A stretch of 38,565 nucleotides of DNA from HGM13634 sp045537285 (GCA_045537285.1 JAZSPC010000015.1:1-38565); one strand, 5' to 3'; shown: positions 1-7,501, counted from the stretch's first letter. Made by a program: numbers and translations. The notes: generated by a model from the letters alone, not told the origin.

Positions 1-2
1 AA

Positions 3-179
3 TATGAAGAATATACTAGACTTATAATATATGCTAGCTTAATAGAAAATGAAAATGTCTATAAAATATTTGAAAAGATAAAATTGGATAAGATTTCAGT
101 AATTGGTTTAATAGGTAATAATGGAGCTATTGATAAAAAGGAATTTAAGAATATAGTTAAAAGGCTTGACAAAAATTAA
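3..179 (+). CDS. 3' end of an unidentified protein
   Basis: An open frame runs in from the left edge and stops with TAA at 177-179, giving the last 58 residues of a protein whose start lies outside the window. The visible part is lysine- and isoleucine-rich, predicted mostly helical, with a stretch reading VIGLIGNNGAIDKKEF near the end. No motif identifies a family. It is on the same strand as greA, and the greA promoter begins inside its last codons, so the two can be transcribed separately. Confidence 0.55.
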   Translation, partial: YEEYTRLIIYASLIENENVYKIFEKIKLDKISVIGLIGNNGAIDKKEFKNIVKRLDKN

Positions 180-194
180 AAAACAGAGTAATAT
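166..194 (+). promoter_or_regulatory. sigma-A promoter for greA
   Basis: TTGACA at 166-171, a 17-bp spacer, and TAATAT at 189-194. It overlaps the 3' end of the preceding gene. The inferred start of transcription is near 201, leaving a leader of about 44 nt before greA. Confidence 0.7.
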
Positions 195-244
195 ATAAGT
201 CATTGAAACAAAACACATACAAATTCGAATAGGAGATGACGATT

Positions 245-721
245 ATGGGAGAAAAAGAAATATTATTAACACAAGAAGGATATGATAATTTAGAAAAAGA
301 GTTAGATTACTTAAAAACAGAAGAAAGAGCAGCTATTGCAGATAGAATAAGAGTGGCTCTTGGTTTTGGAGATTTATCAGAAAACTCTGAATATGATGAA
401 GCTAAAAATGCACAAGCAGCAAACGAAAACAAAATTGCTGATTTGGAAAACAAATTAAGACATGCAAGAATAATAGATGAATCAGAAATAGATACAAAAA
501 CAGTACAGATTGGAAATAAAGTAACAGTAAAAGATATAGAATTTGATGAAGACGTTGAATATACAATAGTAGGTTCAACAGAAGTGGATTTAGCAAGTAA
601 CAAAATATCAAATGAATCTCCAATTGGTGCTGCACTTTTAGGTGCAAAAAAAGGCGAAACAGTCGAGGCAAATACACCGGGTGGAATACTTAAATTTAAA
701 GTATTAGCTATAACAAAATAA
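245..721 (+). CDS. greA: Transcription elongation factor GreA
   Basis: GreA enters the RNA polymerase secondary channel and stimulates cleavage of backtracked transcripts. The protein has the expected two parts: an N-terminal antiparallel coiled coil (about residues 1-75) with the acidic tip GDLSENSEY at 42-50, and a C-terminal globular domain ending in PGG and a short beta strand. I chose ATG 245 over ATG 236 because the ribosome-binding site AGGAG (231-235) abuts the earlier ATG but lies 9 nt from 245. This start gives 158 residues, the usual length. It has its own promoter and a terminator follows directly. Identification is secure. Confidence 0.96.
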   Translation: MGEKEILLTQEGYDNLEKELDYLKTEERAAIADRIRVALGFGDLSENSEYDEAKNAQAANENKIADLENKLRHARIIDESEIDTKTVQIGNKVTVKDIEFDEDVEYTIVGSTEVDLASNKISNESPIGAALLGAKKGETVEANTPGGILKFKVLAITK

Positions 722-726
722 ATAAT

Positions 727-760
727 AAAAAGAAAAGATTTTAAATTCTTTTCTTTTTTT
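727..760 (+). terminator. Intrinsic terminator after greA
   Basis: A 12-bp stem (727-738 with 747-758), an 8-nt loop and a terminal T run just after the greA stop codon. The stem is AT-rich, but its position and T tract fit a rho-independent terminator. Confidence 0.7.
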
Positions 761-779
761 GTTTATTTTGTGAAAAATG

Positions 780-808
780 TTGAAAAAATAAGTAGTTTGA
801 TATAAAAT
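780..808 (+). promoter_or_regulatory. Probable sigma-A promoter of the secD-like operon
   Basis: TTGAAA at 780-785, a 17-bp spacer, and TAAAAT at 803-808, followed 23 nt later by the AAGGAGGAG ribosome-binding site of the secD-like gene. Confidence 0.55.
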
Positions 809-842
809 CATAATGCTATTTAAGATATAAGGAGGAGCAAAA

Positions 843-2198
843 GTGAAAAATAGTAAAAAACTTAAATTAATACTTGAAATACTAATATGTATATTAATAA
901 TTTTAATAGGAATAGTAGGTGTTTATTCAAAGAGTAGTAATATGTATAAAAACGTATTTCCACATGAGTATACATTAAACTCAGATATAGCTGGAACTAC
1001 TATTATAGAACTAACACCAGATGATACAGTAGAAACAATATATTATGATAAAGATGGTAATGAAGTAGATAGTTCAAAAGTTACAGAAAAAAATGAAAAA
1101 GATTATGAAAAAAAAGAAATACCAGTAAATGCAAAAGAAAACTTAACAGTTTCTAATTATGAAAAAAGTTTAGAAATTATGATAAAAAGATTGAAACTTT
1201 TAGGAGCTGATCAATATAGATTAGATTTAGATGAGAAGACTGGATTAATTTCTTTAAGTGTAGAAGATCATTATTTAGCTGATATCGAGGCTTTCTTACA
1301 AATGGAAGGAAGATTACAATTGATTGATTCTAAAACAGAAGAGGTTATATTAGACTACATAGATTTTAAATCAGCAGAGGCAACTTATGCATCTTTAACA
1401 TTAGAATATAGAACATATATTAATCTAAAACTAAATAATTCTGGAATAGAAAAAATCAACAATATAGACAAATATAAAGTAGTAGAAACTACTGATAAGG
1501 GAGAAGAAAGCAAAGTTATAGTTTTATTTGATGGAGATACAATTGCAGAAGTATCTTATGATAATTTATTATTAGACGGAAAAACATTAAGAGTAACAAC
1601 TGGAACTAATCTTACAAAAGATTCAGAAATTAATTCACAAATAAATATAGATACAATAGCTTCAAAACTTGCTACAATAGGAAAAATGCCAGTAATCTAT
1701 ACAATTAGTGATGAACTATTTGTGGAAAGTGATTTAGGAAATACTATTAATTATTTTGTTTTAGCATTAGTAGTTGCATGTATAGTAATTTCATTAGTTT
1801 TAATAATTAAATATATATTAAAAGGTTTATTAGGAGCGCTAGGATTTATAACAAATATTTCTGTATTTTTAATAATCATTAGATTAACTAATATTCCAAT
1901 ATCTTTGAACAGTTTTGCTGGAATGCTAGGATTAATAATTTTAAATATGATATTAATTAACAATATTTTAAAATGTATAAAAAATAAAGAAAAAGTATTT
2001 TCAGAAAATATTAAGGATGCATATTTAGAATCATTAAATGCAATAGTAGTAATGTTAATAGTTTTAGTAGTATTAGCTTTTTCAACCATGACAGTTATAA
2101 ATACAGTGGGATTAGTAATATTCTGGGGATGGATTGTAACAGTATTGGGAAATTTACTTTTCACAGTTTCAATGCTATCAAAAGCTACAAATAAATAG
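843..2198 (+). CDS. Divergent SecD-like membrane protein
   Basis: 451 residues with SecD architecture: one N-terminal membrane helix (about 8-28), a large extracytoplasmic part, and five C-terminal membrane helices (from about residue 300). The extracytoplasmic region has a SecD-like stretch, MEGRLQLIDSKT. SecD with SecF uses the proton gradient to help proteins leave the Sec channel. The sequence is strongly divergent. Where typical SecD has GMAVDANVLIFERI in its fourth membrane helix, this protein has hydrophobic and Asn residues (GLIILNMILINNIL), so the proton-relay aspartate appears to be missing. The start is GTG 843, well spaced from AAGGAGGAG. It is followed at 9 nt by a short SecF-like gene. 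The fold assignment is fairly sure; whether it drives export is doubtful. Confidence 0.72.
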   Translation: MKNSKKLKLILEILICILIILIGIVGVYSKSSNMYKNVFPHEYTLNSDIAGTTIIELTPDDTVETIYYDKDGNEVDSSKVTEKNEKDYEKKEIPVNAKENLTVSNYEKSLEIMIKRLKLLGADQYRLDLDEKTGLISLSVEDHYLADIEAFLQMEGRLQLIDSKTEEVILDYIDFKSAEATYASLTLEYRTYINLKLNNSGIEKINNIDKYKVVETTDKGEESKVIVLFDGDTIAEVSYDNLLLDGKTLRVTTGTNLTKDSEINSQINIDTIASKLATIGKMPVIYTISDELFVESDLGNTINYFVLALVVACIVISLVLIIKYILKGLLGALGFITNISVFLIIIRLTNIPISLNSFAGMLGLIILNMILINNILKCIKNKEKVFSENIKDAYLESLNAIVVMLIVLVVLAFSTMTVINTVGLVIFWGWIVTVLGNLLFTVSMLSKATNK

Positions 2199-2207
2199 GA
2201 GGAAGAT

Positions 2208-2837
2208 ATGAAGAAATATTTTAGAATTAAAGTAATACTTACAGTTATTAGTATATTAATTATTATAGCTGGTGCAGCAACTTTATATGTAGCGGGATTT
2301 GAAAAGTCTATTGAATACAAAGCAGGTACAAGAATAGAAATATATATTCCGCAAGGTTATGAAAAAGATGATATAATAAATCTTGCAAAAGAAAGTTTTG
2401 AGACAGATGAGATATTGCTTTCGAGATTAGATAATATAAACAAAGTAGCAGGAATAAAGGTTGCTGAGTATTCACAAGAACAATTAGATACATATATAAA
2501 TAATGTTGTAGAAAAATATAGAATTGTTGAAGAAGAAAAAGAAATTAAAAAAGTTATAATTCCTGAAACGAGAATAAGTACAGTTCTTAATCCATATGTA
2601 TTACCAGTATTGCTGATTACAGTTTTATCATTAATATATATAATAATTAGAAATTATAGATCAAATAACAAAATAAAAATGTCTTTAAAAGTTTTAGGAA
2701 TACTAGTTACAACCTTATGCGTATATTTTAGCATTATAGCTTTATTTAAAATTCCATTTAGTATATATACAATGCCATTTGCACTTGCAATATACATTGT
2801 AACATTACTAATTGCAGTAAATAAAAAATGCGAATAG
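2208..2837 (+). CDS. Truncated SecF-like membrane protein
   Basis: 209 residues: an N-terminal membrane helix (about 7-29), a region beginning IEYKAGTRIEIYI that matches the SecF signature where a substrate-side strand follows TM1 (usually GxDFxGGT), and three C-terminal helices (about 130-205). SecF normally has around 300 residues and six membrane helices. This one ends after the fourth and lacks the aspartate motif found there. The frame is open to a natural stop and overlaps the next gene by 10 nt, so it is not an obvious sequencing break. It pairs with the SecD-like gene immediately upstream, and they were probably inherited as one unit. Assignment rests on position and topology more than sequence. 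Confidence 0.62.
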   Translation: MKKYFRIKVILTVISILIIIAGAATLYVAGFEKSIEYKAGTRIEIYIPQGYEKDDIINLAKESFETDEILLSRLDNINKVAGIKVAEYSQEQLDTYINNVVEKYRIVEEEKEIKKVIIPETRISTVLNPYVLPVLLITVLSLIYIIIRNYRSNNKIKMSLKVLGILVTTLCVYFSIIALFKIPFSIYTMPFALAIYIVTLLIAVNKKCE

Positions 2838-3715
2838 ATTTTGAAGATGTAACACCTAAGCATAATAGAATAAAAATAGGAACAATAGTAATACTAGTAA
2901 TATTGTTTATAGGATTATTCAGTTTGCTTGGAATGTATTATGCAAAACTATATAATTTTAATATATTTGAAACTTTAAAACAAAATTATCAAGAATATAT
3001 AGAGGAATACGAAGAAAATAAAAAAGAAGAACACATACAAAATCAAGCATTGCCAACATATACTGAAAGTTCAAAACAAGCAATGCAAGAAATATATGAT
3101 ACAGATACTAAGATTGTGTATTTAACTTTTGACGATGGGCCATCGGAACCTGTAACAAACTTAATTTTAGATGTTTTAAAAGAGCAAAATGTAAAGGCAA
3201 CATTTTTTGTGCTTGGCTCTAATGTAAATAAATATCCTGAAATAGTAAAAAGAGCATATACAGAAGGACATTATATAGCAAATCATGGGTACTCACACAA
3301 CTATGATAAAATATATTCAAGTGCAAATAGTGTGTTTGAAGAATATAATAAAACGGAAAAGGCTATACGAAAAGCAATTGGAGTAAATGAATATTCTTCT
3401 CATTTATTTAGATTTCCAGGAGGTTATTCTGGTAGTTCATATAAAACAGTAAAAAAACAAGCAGGAAAATTATTAAATAAGAATAATATTTCATATATAG
3501 ATTGGAATGTATTAACAGGAGATGCACAAGGTGCAAATACCAAAGAAAAGATTTTGAAGAATGTAAAAAAATATTCGAAAGACAAAAATAATATTGTGCT
3601 TTTAATGCATGATGCAGCTTCTAAAATTTTAACTTATGAAACATTAACAGAAGTTATAAACTATTTAAGAAATGAAGGTTATACATTCGATAATTTTTAC
3701 AATATAATGAGGTAA
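2828..3715 (+). CDS. Membrane-anchored polysaccharide deacetylase (PgdA/NodB family)
   Basis: Single N-terminal membrane anchor (about 17-40), a charged helical linker (50-90), then a NodB-type carbohydrate esterase 4 domain. The motifs are visible: TFDDGP at 100-105 (catalytic and metal Asp), HGYSH at 153-157 (metal His pair), RFPGG at 195-199, DWN at 225-227 and LLMHD at 258-262 (catalytic His). Members remove acetyl groups from N-acetylglucosamine or N-acetylmuramic acid in peptidoglycan or other glycans outside the cell; the exact substrate cannot be read. The gene overlaps the secF-like gene by 10 nt, implying translational coupling, and fba follows 24 nt later. In spore-formers, relatives such as PdaA act on the cortex, so a sporulation role is possible but not shown. 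Confidence 0.88.
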   Translation: MRIDFEDVTPKHNRIKIGTIVILVILFIGLFSLLGMYYAKLYNFNIFETLKQNYQEYIEEYEENKKEEHIQNQALPTYTESSKQAMQEIYDTDTKIVYLTFDDGPSEPVTNLILDVLKEQNVKATFFVLGSNVNKYPEIVKRAYTEGHYIANHGYSHNYDKIYSSANSVFEEYNKTEKAIRKAIGVNEYSSHLFRFPGGYSGSSYKTVKKQAGKLLNKNNISYIDWNVLTGDAQGANTKEKILKNVKKYSKDKNNIVLLMHDAASKILTYETLTEVINYLRNEGYTFDNFYNIMR

Positions 3716-3739
3716 ATTAATTTAAGGAGGAAATAAATT

Positions 3740-4669
3740 ATGCCATTAGTAACGACAAAAGAAATGTTTGAAAAATCTATGAAGGAAGGATATGCAATAG
3801 GAGCTTTTAATGTTAATAACATGGAAATAATACAAGCGATTGTAGATGCAGCATCAAAAGAAAATGCACCTGTAATACTTCAAGCATCTTCTAGTGCAAT
3901 AAAATATGCAAGACCAACATATTTAAAGAAAATGGTTGAAGCAGCGGTTGAAGAAACTACTATACCAATAGCATTACATTTAGACCACGGTGCAGATTTT
4001 GAAGCTTGCAAAGCTTGCATAGATGCAGGATTTACATCTGTAATGATAGATGGTTCAAAATATGATTTTGAAGAAAATGTTGCAATAACTAAAAAAGTTG
4101 TAGACTATGCACATGAAAGAGGAGTAGTAGTTGAAGCTGAACTCGGAAAACTTGCAGGAGTGGAAGATGAAGTAAATGTAGATGCTTCTGATGCAATGTA
4201 TACAGATCCAATGCAAGCAAAAGAATTTGTTGAAAGAACAGGTTGTGATTCATTAGCAATAGCAATAGGAACAAGCCATGGAGCATACAAATTTAAAGGT
4301 GAAGCAAAATTAAGATTTGATATATTAGCTAGAATAAAAGAATTAATACCAAATACACCAATAGTTTTACATGGTGCTTCAACAGTTATACCAGAATTAG
4401 TTGATATGTGTAATGAATATGGTGGAAATATACCAGGAGCAAAAGGTGTTCCTGATGAAATGCTAAATCAAGCAAGTAAATTAGGAGTATCAAAAATAAA
4501 TGTTGATACAGATTTAAGATTAGCAATGACAGGGGCAATAAGAAAAGCATTTGCAGAAGACCCAAGTGCATTTGACCCAAGAAAATATTTATCACCAGCA
4601 AGAGATTTAATAGAACAAACAGTAGCACATAAAATTAAAAACGTATTTTGTTCATCAAATAAAGCTTAA
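3740..4669 (+). CDS. fba: Class II fructose-1,6-bisphosphate aldolase
   Basis: Zinc-dependent aldolase of glycolysis and gluconeogenesis that reversibly splits fructose-1,6-bisphosphate into dihydroxyacetone phosphate and glyceraldehyde-3-phosphate. 309 residues forming a TIM barrel. Key residues are visible: catalytic Asp82 and zinc ligand His83 in HLDHG, Glu134, His180 in GTSHGAYK, His211 in LHGAS, and the phosphate-binding stretch NVDTDLR (254-260). It begins at ATG 3740 behind AAGGAGG. No clear promoter lies in the 24 nt upstream, so it may be co-transcribed with the deacetylase or use a promoter inside that gene. A strong bidirectional terminator separates it from smpB. Confidence 0.96.
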   Translation: MPLVTTKEMFEKSMKEGYAIGAFNVNNMEIIQAIVDAASKENAPVILQASSSAIKYARPTYLKKMVEAAVEETTIPIALHLDHGADFEACKACIDAGFTSVMIDGSKYDFEENVAITKKVVDYAHERGVVVEAELGKLAGVEDEVNVDASDAMYTDPMQAKEFVERTGCDSLAIAIGTSHGAYKFKGEAKLRFDILARIKELIPNTPIVLHGASTVIPELVDMCNEYGGNIPGAKGVPDEMLNQASKLGVSKINVDTDLRLAMTGAIRKAFAEDPSAFDPRKYLSPARDLIEQTVAHKIKNVFCSSNKA

Positions 4670-4690
4670 TAATTTTAAAAAATATAAAAC

Positions 4691-4722
4691 AAAAATGCAG
4701 AATTTTAATATTCTGCATTTTT
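4691..4722. terminator. Bidirectional terminator between fba and smpB
   Basis: A perfect 13-bp stem (4691-4703 with 4710-4722) with A/T runs on both sides. It terminates fba on the plus strand and overlaps the smpB stop codon on the minus strand. Confidence 0.85.
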
Positions 4723-5157
4723 TAATGTTCTTTGTATTTTTCTTTCGGCATCTTTTTTAGCCATATCTTCACGTTTATCATATAATTTTTTACCTTTTCC
4801 AATTCCAATTTCTAGTTTTACAAAATTTCCTTTAAAATATAGTTTAGTAGGTACAAGAGATAAACCTTTTTGAGAGATATAACCTAATAATTTATTTATT
4901 TCTCGTCTATTTAATAAAAGTTTTCTATTACGAAGTGGGTCTTTGTTAAAAATATTTCCATGTTCATAAGGACTTATGTGCATACCATAAACAAAAGCCT
5001 CTCCATTTTTTATATTAACATACGTATCTTTTAAATTAACTTTTCCTGAACGTATGGATTTAATTTCTGTTCCAGTTAAAACCATACCTGCTTCTAATGT
5101 ATCATCTATTGAATAATTGTGATAAGCAACAGGATTTTTTGCAATTAATTTTTCCAT
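4705..5157 (-). CDS. smpB: SsrA-binding protein SmpB
   Basis: SmpB binds tmRNA and brings it to stalled ribosomes for trans-translation. At 150 residues it has the family length. It carries the typical opening KNPVAYHNYSIDDTLEAG, the motif TEIKSIRSGKVNLKDTYV, and the conserved PLRNRKLLLNRREI stretch, with a basic C-terminal tail (KDAERKIQRTLKNAEY) that reads the empty mRNA channel. The ribosome-binding site AAGGAGA lies just upstream. The tmRNA gene itself (ssrA), often a neighbour, is not in this window. Identification is secure. Confidence 0.96.
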   Translation of the reverse strand: MEKLIAKNPVAYHNYSIDDTLEAGMVLTGTEIKSIRSGKVNLKDTYVNIKNGEAFVYGMHISPYEHGNIFNKDPLRNRKLLLNRREINKLLGYISQKGLSLVPTKLYFKGNFVKLEIGIGKGKKLYDKREDMAKKDAERKIQRTLKNAEY

Positions 5158-5168
5158 AAAAAAATCTC

Positions 5169-5201
5169 CTTACAAATATGATTATATCATACTTTTGTAA
5201 G
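5169..5201. repeat. Imperfect inverted repeat over the smpB promoter
   Basis: CTTACAAA (5169-5176) plus TATGAT (5177-5182) is mirrored by ATCATA (5186-5191) and TTTGTAAG (5194-5201). The repeat encloses the minus-strand -10 element. It could be an operator for a dimeric regulator, or a by-product of a symmetric promoter. Confidence 0.5.
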
Positions 5202-5209
5202 AAGATAAA
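5181..5209 (-). promoter_or_regulatory. Probable smpB promoter (extended -10)
   Basis: Reading the minus strand, TATAAT (5181-5186) is preceded by TGA, an extended -10 form. A weak -35 (TTTATC, 5204-5209) lies 17 bp upstream. It sits inside the inverted repeat. Confidence 0.5.
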
Positions 5210-5216
5210 GAAAAAA

Positions 5217-5627
5217 TTAGTCATTACTGTAATTTCTATGTTCGTATTGAGCACCATAATACCAAATTAATCCGATTATAACTGCACCAACTATTCCCAT
5301 TATTAACCATGTTGACATTGTATCACTCATTCCAAATAATCCAGTATTATCAGTAGCAGTTCTTGTAGCAGTGTAATCTGTTGTTCCAGTTGTTGTTCTA
5401 TCATATTCTGTCATGGTATCAACACCACCCATTACATCGTTTGCTAAGTTTTCTGTTCCACCAACTATTGTATCTCTTGTACGAATAGCAGCATTACCGA
5501 TAGTGTTTCCAGCATTCATTACTGCATTACCAGCAGATTGCATCATACCAGTTGCAAAAGAATATGAACACAAAAAAACTATACAAAGTGAGAATAATAA
5601 TGTAGAAATTAAAATTTTGTTTTTCAT
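5217..5627 (-). CDS. Small exported protein with C-terminal membrane helix, function unknown
   Basis: 136 residues. An N-terminal signal peptide (about 1-25, basic MKNK then a hydrophobic core ending near SFA) is followed by a low-complexity Ala/Gly/Asn segment (NAVMNAGNTIGNAA), a Thr-rich stretch (about 70-95), one membrane helix (about 105-126) and a short charged tail. It would be anchored with the Thr-rich part outside. The start is supported by AGGAGG 8-9 nt upstream. It is divergent from the cwlJ-like gene across a 116-bp AT-rich gap. I do not recognise the family; its place beside germination and sporulation genes is suggestive only. Confidence 0.75.
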   Translation of the reverse strand: MKNKILISTLLFSLCIVFLCSYSFATGMMQSAGNAVMNAGNTIGNAAIRTRDTIVGGTENLANDVMGGVDTMTEYDRTTTGTTDYTATRTATDNTGLFGMSDTMSTWLIMGIVGAVIIGLIWYYGAQYEHRNYSND

Positions 5628-5743
5628 GATAAAAACCTCCTAAAATTCATATATTAATATTATTAATTTTTTTGAAAATTTTATACAAAAATTTAAATTT
5701 AAAGCATAGTATTAAATATAAAACATTAATTTGTGGAGGAAAT

Positions 5744-6190
5744 ATGCCATATTCAGATAGAGAACTTTTAGCAAGAATAGTACAATGTGAAGCAGGAGGT
5801 GAAGGCGATAATGGAATGAAAGCTGTTGCATCTGTTGTAATGAACAGAGTAAACGTTTCAGAAGGAGAATATGCAAGGGTTTCACAAGGTGGAAGTATAC
5901 GAAACATTATTTATCAACAAGGACAATTTGATTGTGCAACAGATAATTTATTTGGAAGATATAATCTACAAAATATATTTAATATGACGCCAACTGATAT
6001 ACATTATTACATAGCAGATTGGGCTATTTCTGGAAACAGATTAAATGAAATTGGAGAATGTTTATGGTATTTAAATCCGTTTAGACCATCTTGTGGACCA
6101 ATATTTCCATACAATGGCTCTGGTACACTTCATACAAGGCTGGGAGAACACTGTTTTTATAGACCAACAGAGCTATATGCAAATACTTAA
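5744..6190 (+). CDS. cwlJ: CwlJ-like spore cortex-lytic enzyme (SleB/CwlJ hydrolase domain)
   Basis: A stand-alone hydrolase_2 domain of 148 residues. CwlJ and SleB cleave muramic-lactam-containing spore cortex peptidoglycan during germination. The catalytic Glu is visible in ARIVQCEAGGEGDNGM near residue 15, followed by the conserved ASVVMNRV, the IIYQQGQFD segment, and the C-terminal LGEHCFYRPTE, close to CwlJ's SHCFYQPT. Like CwlJ and unlike SleB, it has no signal peptide and no peptidoglycan-binding domain. I start it at ATG 5744, 7 nt after GTGGAGGA; an earlier in-frame ATG at 5672 lacks a ribosome-binding site and would add a non-conserved leader. A gerQ-like gene follows 15 nt later, matching the known CwlJ-GerQ dependence in Bacillus. 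Confidence 0.85.
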   Translation: MPYSDRELLARIVQCEAGGEGDNGMKAVASVVMNRVNVSEGEYARVSQGGSIRNIIYQQGQFDCATDNLFGRYNLQNIFNMTPTDIHYYIADWAISGNRLNEIGECLWYLNPFRPSCGPIFPYNGSGTLHTRLGEHCFYRPTELYANT

Positions 6191-6205
6191 ATTGGAGGTA
6201 ATTAT

Positions 6206-6688
6206 ATGATTAATTCAGAAGAATTAAACAAAAGAGGAGTAAGTAATGCGCAAGACATTAAACAACAAGATCAAGAAACAAAAAGAGAAACCAGATTAAA
6301 TCAAATTACTGAGAATTCACCAGAAATATTAACAAATTCAATATATACACCTGCATTTTTAAGACAACAAATAGGTAAACTTATGAGAATAGAGTTCTTA
6401 ATTGGTACCAACAATATGACAGACAGAATAGGTTTTTTAGAAGATGTTGGTGCAAGCTATATTTTACTTAGATCATTTGAAGGAGACAGTCAAATTTATG
6501 CAGATATTTATGCAATAAAATTTATAACAATATCAACCACATATATGGGAATGACTCCATATCAAAATATGAATAATATGAACAGTATAAGTAATATGGG
6601 AATGCAAAATTGGAATACAAATATGAATTCTAATATGAGTAATATGAACATACCAAATACAAATCCAAGCATGTATAGAAATTATTAA
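6206..6688 (+). CDS. gerQ: GerQ-like spore coat/germination protein
   Basis: 160 residues with a conserved core at about 47-112 (from SIYTPAFLRQQIGKLMRIEF to IYAIKFITI) that fits the GerQ core: a short helix, then beta strands ending in a YxDIYxIKFI-like segment. In Bacillus, GerQ is a coat protein required for CwlJ to assemble in the spore. The pairing with cwlJ 15 nt upstream supports this. Unlike Bacillus GerQ, whose low-complexity part is N-terminal and carries the transglutaminase-target lysines, here the N-terminus is charged (KQQDQETKRETR) and a Met/Asn-rich tail lies at the C-terminus (about 115-160). No tgl-type transglutaminase is adjacent. Confidence 0.72.
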   Translation: MINSEELNKRGVSNAQDIKQQDQETKRETRLNQITENSPEILTNSIYTPAFLRQQIGKLMRIEFLIGTNNMTDRIGFLEDVGASYILLRSFEGDSQIYADIYAIKFITISTTYMGMTPYQNMNNMNSISNMGMQNWNTNMNSNMSNMNIPNTNPSMYRNY

Positions 6689-6693
6689 AATAT

Positions 6694-6726
6694 AAAGAAT
6701 ACTAATTAAAGTTAGTATTCTTTTTT
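6694..6726 (+). terminator. Terminator between gerQ and spoIIIAB
   Basis: A perfect 12-bp stem (6694-6705 with 6712-6723), a 6-nt loop and a T run. It closes the cwlJ-gerQ unit and implies that spoIIIAB starts a new transcript. I could not recognise a convincing sigma-E promoter in the 50 bp that follow. Confidence 0.85.
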
Positions 6727-6776
6727 GTTCTAAAAAAATAAAACAAGCATATATATAATTATATGGAGGACAAACA

Positions 6777-7286
6777 ATGTTGTTACTTAAATACATAATT
6801 ATCCTTTTAGTATTTTGTATTAGCTTTTACATAGGAAATTTAATTTCAAAAAAATACACATTAAGGCTTTCAGAATTAAAAGATTTAAAAAACGCACTAA
6901 ATATAATAGAAAGCAAAATAAAATTTACATATGAACCGATTCCAGATATATTTATTCAAACCGCTGAAATGGTTTCAAAAAATATTTCACAAATATTTAT
7001 ACAAGCAAGTAACAACATGAAAATAGATAATGCAGAAGAAGCTTGGAATAAAAGTGTTGAATTAGCAGAAACAAATTTAAATACGGAAGACATAGAAAAT
7101 ATAAAAGGTTTTGGAAAAATGTTAGGAAAAACAGATAAAGAAGGACAAATAAGTAGAATTGAACTAACAAAAACTTTTATAGAAATGCAAATAGAAAAAG
7201 CAAAAGTGGAAGAACAGAAGAATGCAAAAATGTATAAAACATTAGGAGCAACAGTTGGACTTGCTTTTGTCATTATTTTAATTTAA
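6777..7286 (+). CDS. spoIIIAB: Stage III sporulation protein AB
   Basis: First visible gene of the spoIIIA cluster, whose products build the mother-cell half of the channel between mother cell and forespore during engulfment. 169 residues: an N-terminal membrane helix (about 4-23), a helical bundle with typical AB motifs (LKDLKNALNIIESKIKF; GFGKMLGKTDKEGQI), and a C-terminal membrane helix (about 152-169). The fold resembles a type II secretion GspF-like component. ATG 6777 follows GGAGG by 9 nt. spoIIIAA, the ATPase gene that normally precedes AB, is absent: upstream lies a terminator and gerQ. Confidence 0.93.
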   Translation: MLLLKYIIILLVFCISFYIGNLISKKYTLRLSELKDLKNALNIIESKIKFTYEPIPDIFIQTAEMVSKNISQIFIQASNNMKIDNAEEAWNKSVELAETNLNTEDIENIKGFGKMLGKTDKEGQISRIELTKTFIEMQIEKAKVEEQKNAKMYKTLGATVGLAFVIILI

Positions 7287-7298
7287 AAGGAGATTACT

Positions 7299-7493
7299 AT
7301 GGATATAGATTTATTATTTAAAATAGCAGCAATAGGAATATTAGTTGCAGTATTACATCAGGTTTTAGCAAGAGCAGGAAGAGAAGATCAAGCAATGATG
7401 ACAACACTTGCAGGCCTTGTAATTGTTTTAACAATGGTTGTAAAAGAAATAAGTACATTGTTTGCCACAGTAAGAGCTTTGTTTAGTTTATAG
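7299..7493 (+). CDS. spoIIIAC: Stage III sporulation protein AC
   Basis: 64 residues with two membrane helices (about 5-24 and 34-60), the standard size and topology of SpoIIIAC. The motif HQVLARAGREDQAMMTTLAG is the conserved central loop of the family. It is a small integral membrane component of the mother-cell channel complex and shares a fold with the N-terminal half of SpoIIIAD. The gene follows spoIIIAB by 12 nt and precedes spoIIIAD by 8 nt, so it is almost certainly co-translated with both. Confidence 0.95.
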   Translation: MDIDLLFKIAAIGILVAVLHQVLARAGREDQAMMTTLAGLVIVLTMVVKEISTLFATVRALFSL

Positions 7494-7501
7494 GTGATAA
7501 T

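Noticed and set aside
1751..2320. 189-codon minus-strand frame across the end of the SecD-like gene
   Set aside because: Antisense to two well-supported genes, no ribosome-binding site, Ile/Thr/Asn-rich composition typical of reverse-strand shadows.
4670..5216. tmRNA gene next to smpB
   Set aside because: No tRNA-Ala-like ends or tag-encoding frame can be seen; the intergenic spaces are too short.
6727..6776. Sigma-E promoter for spoIIIAB
   Set aside because: CATATATA resembles a -10, but no acceptable -35 lies 13-15 bp upstream.
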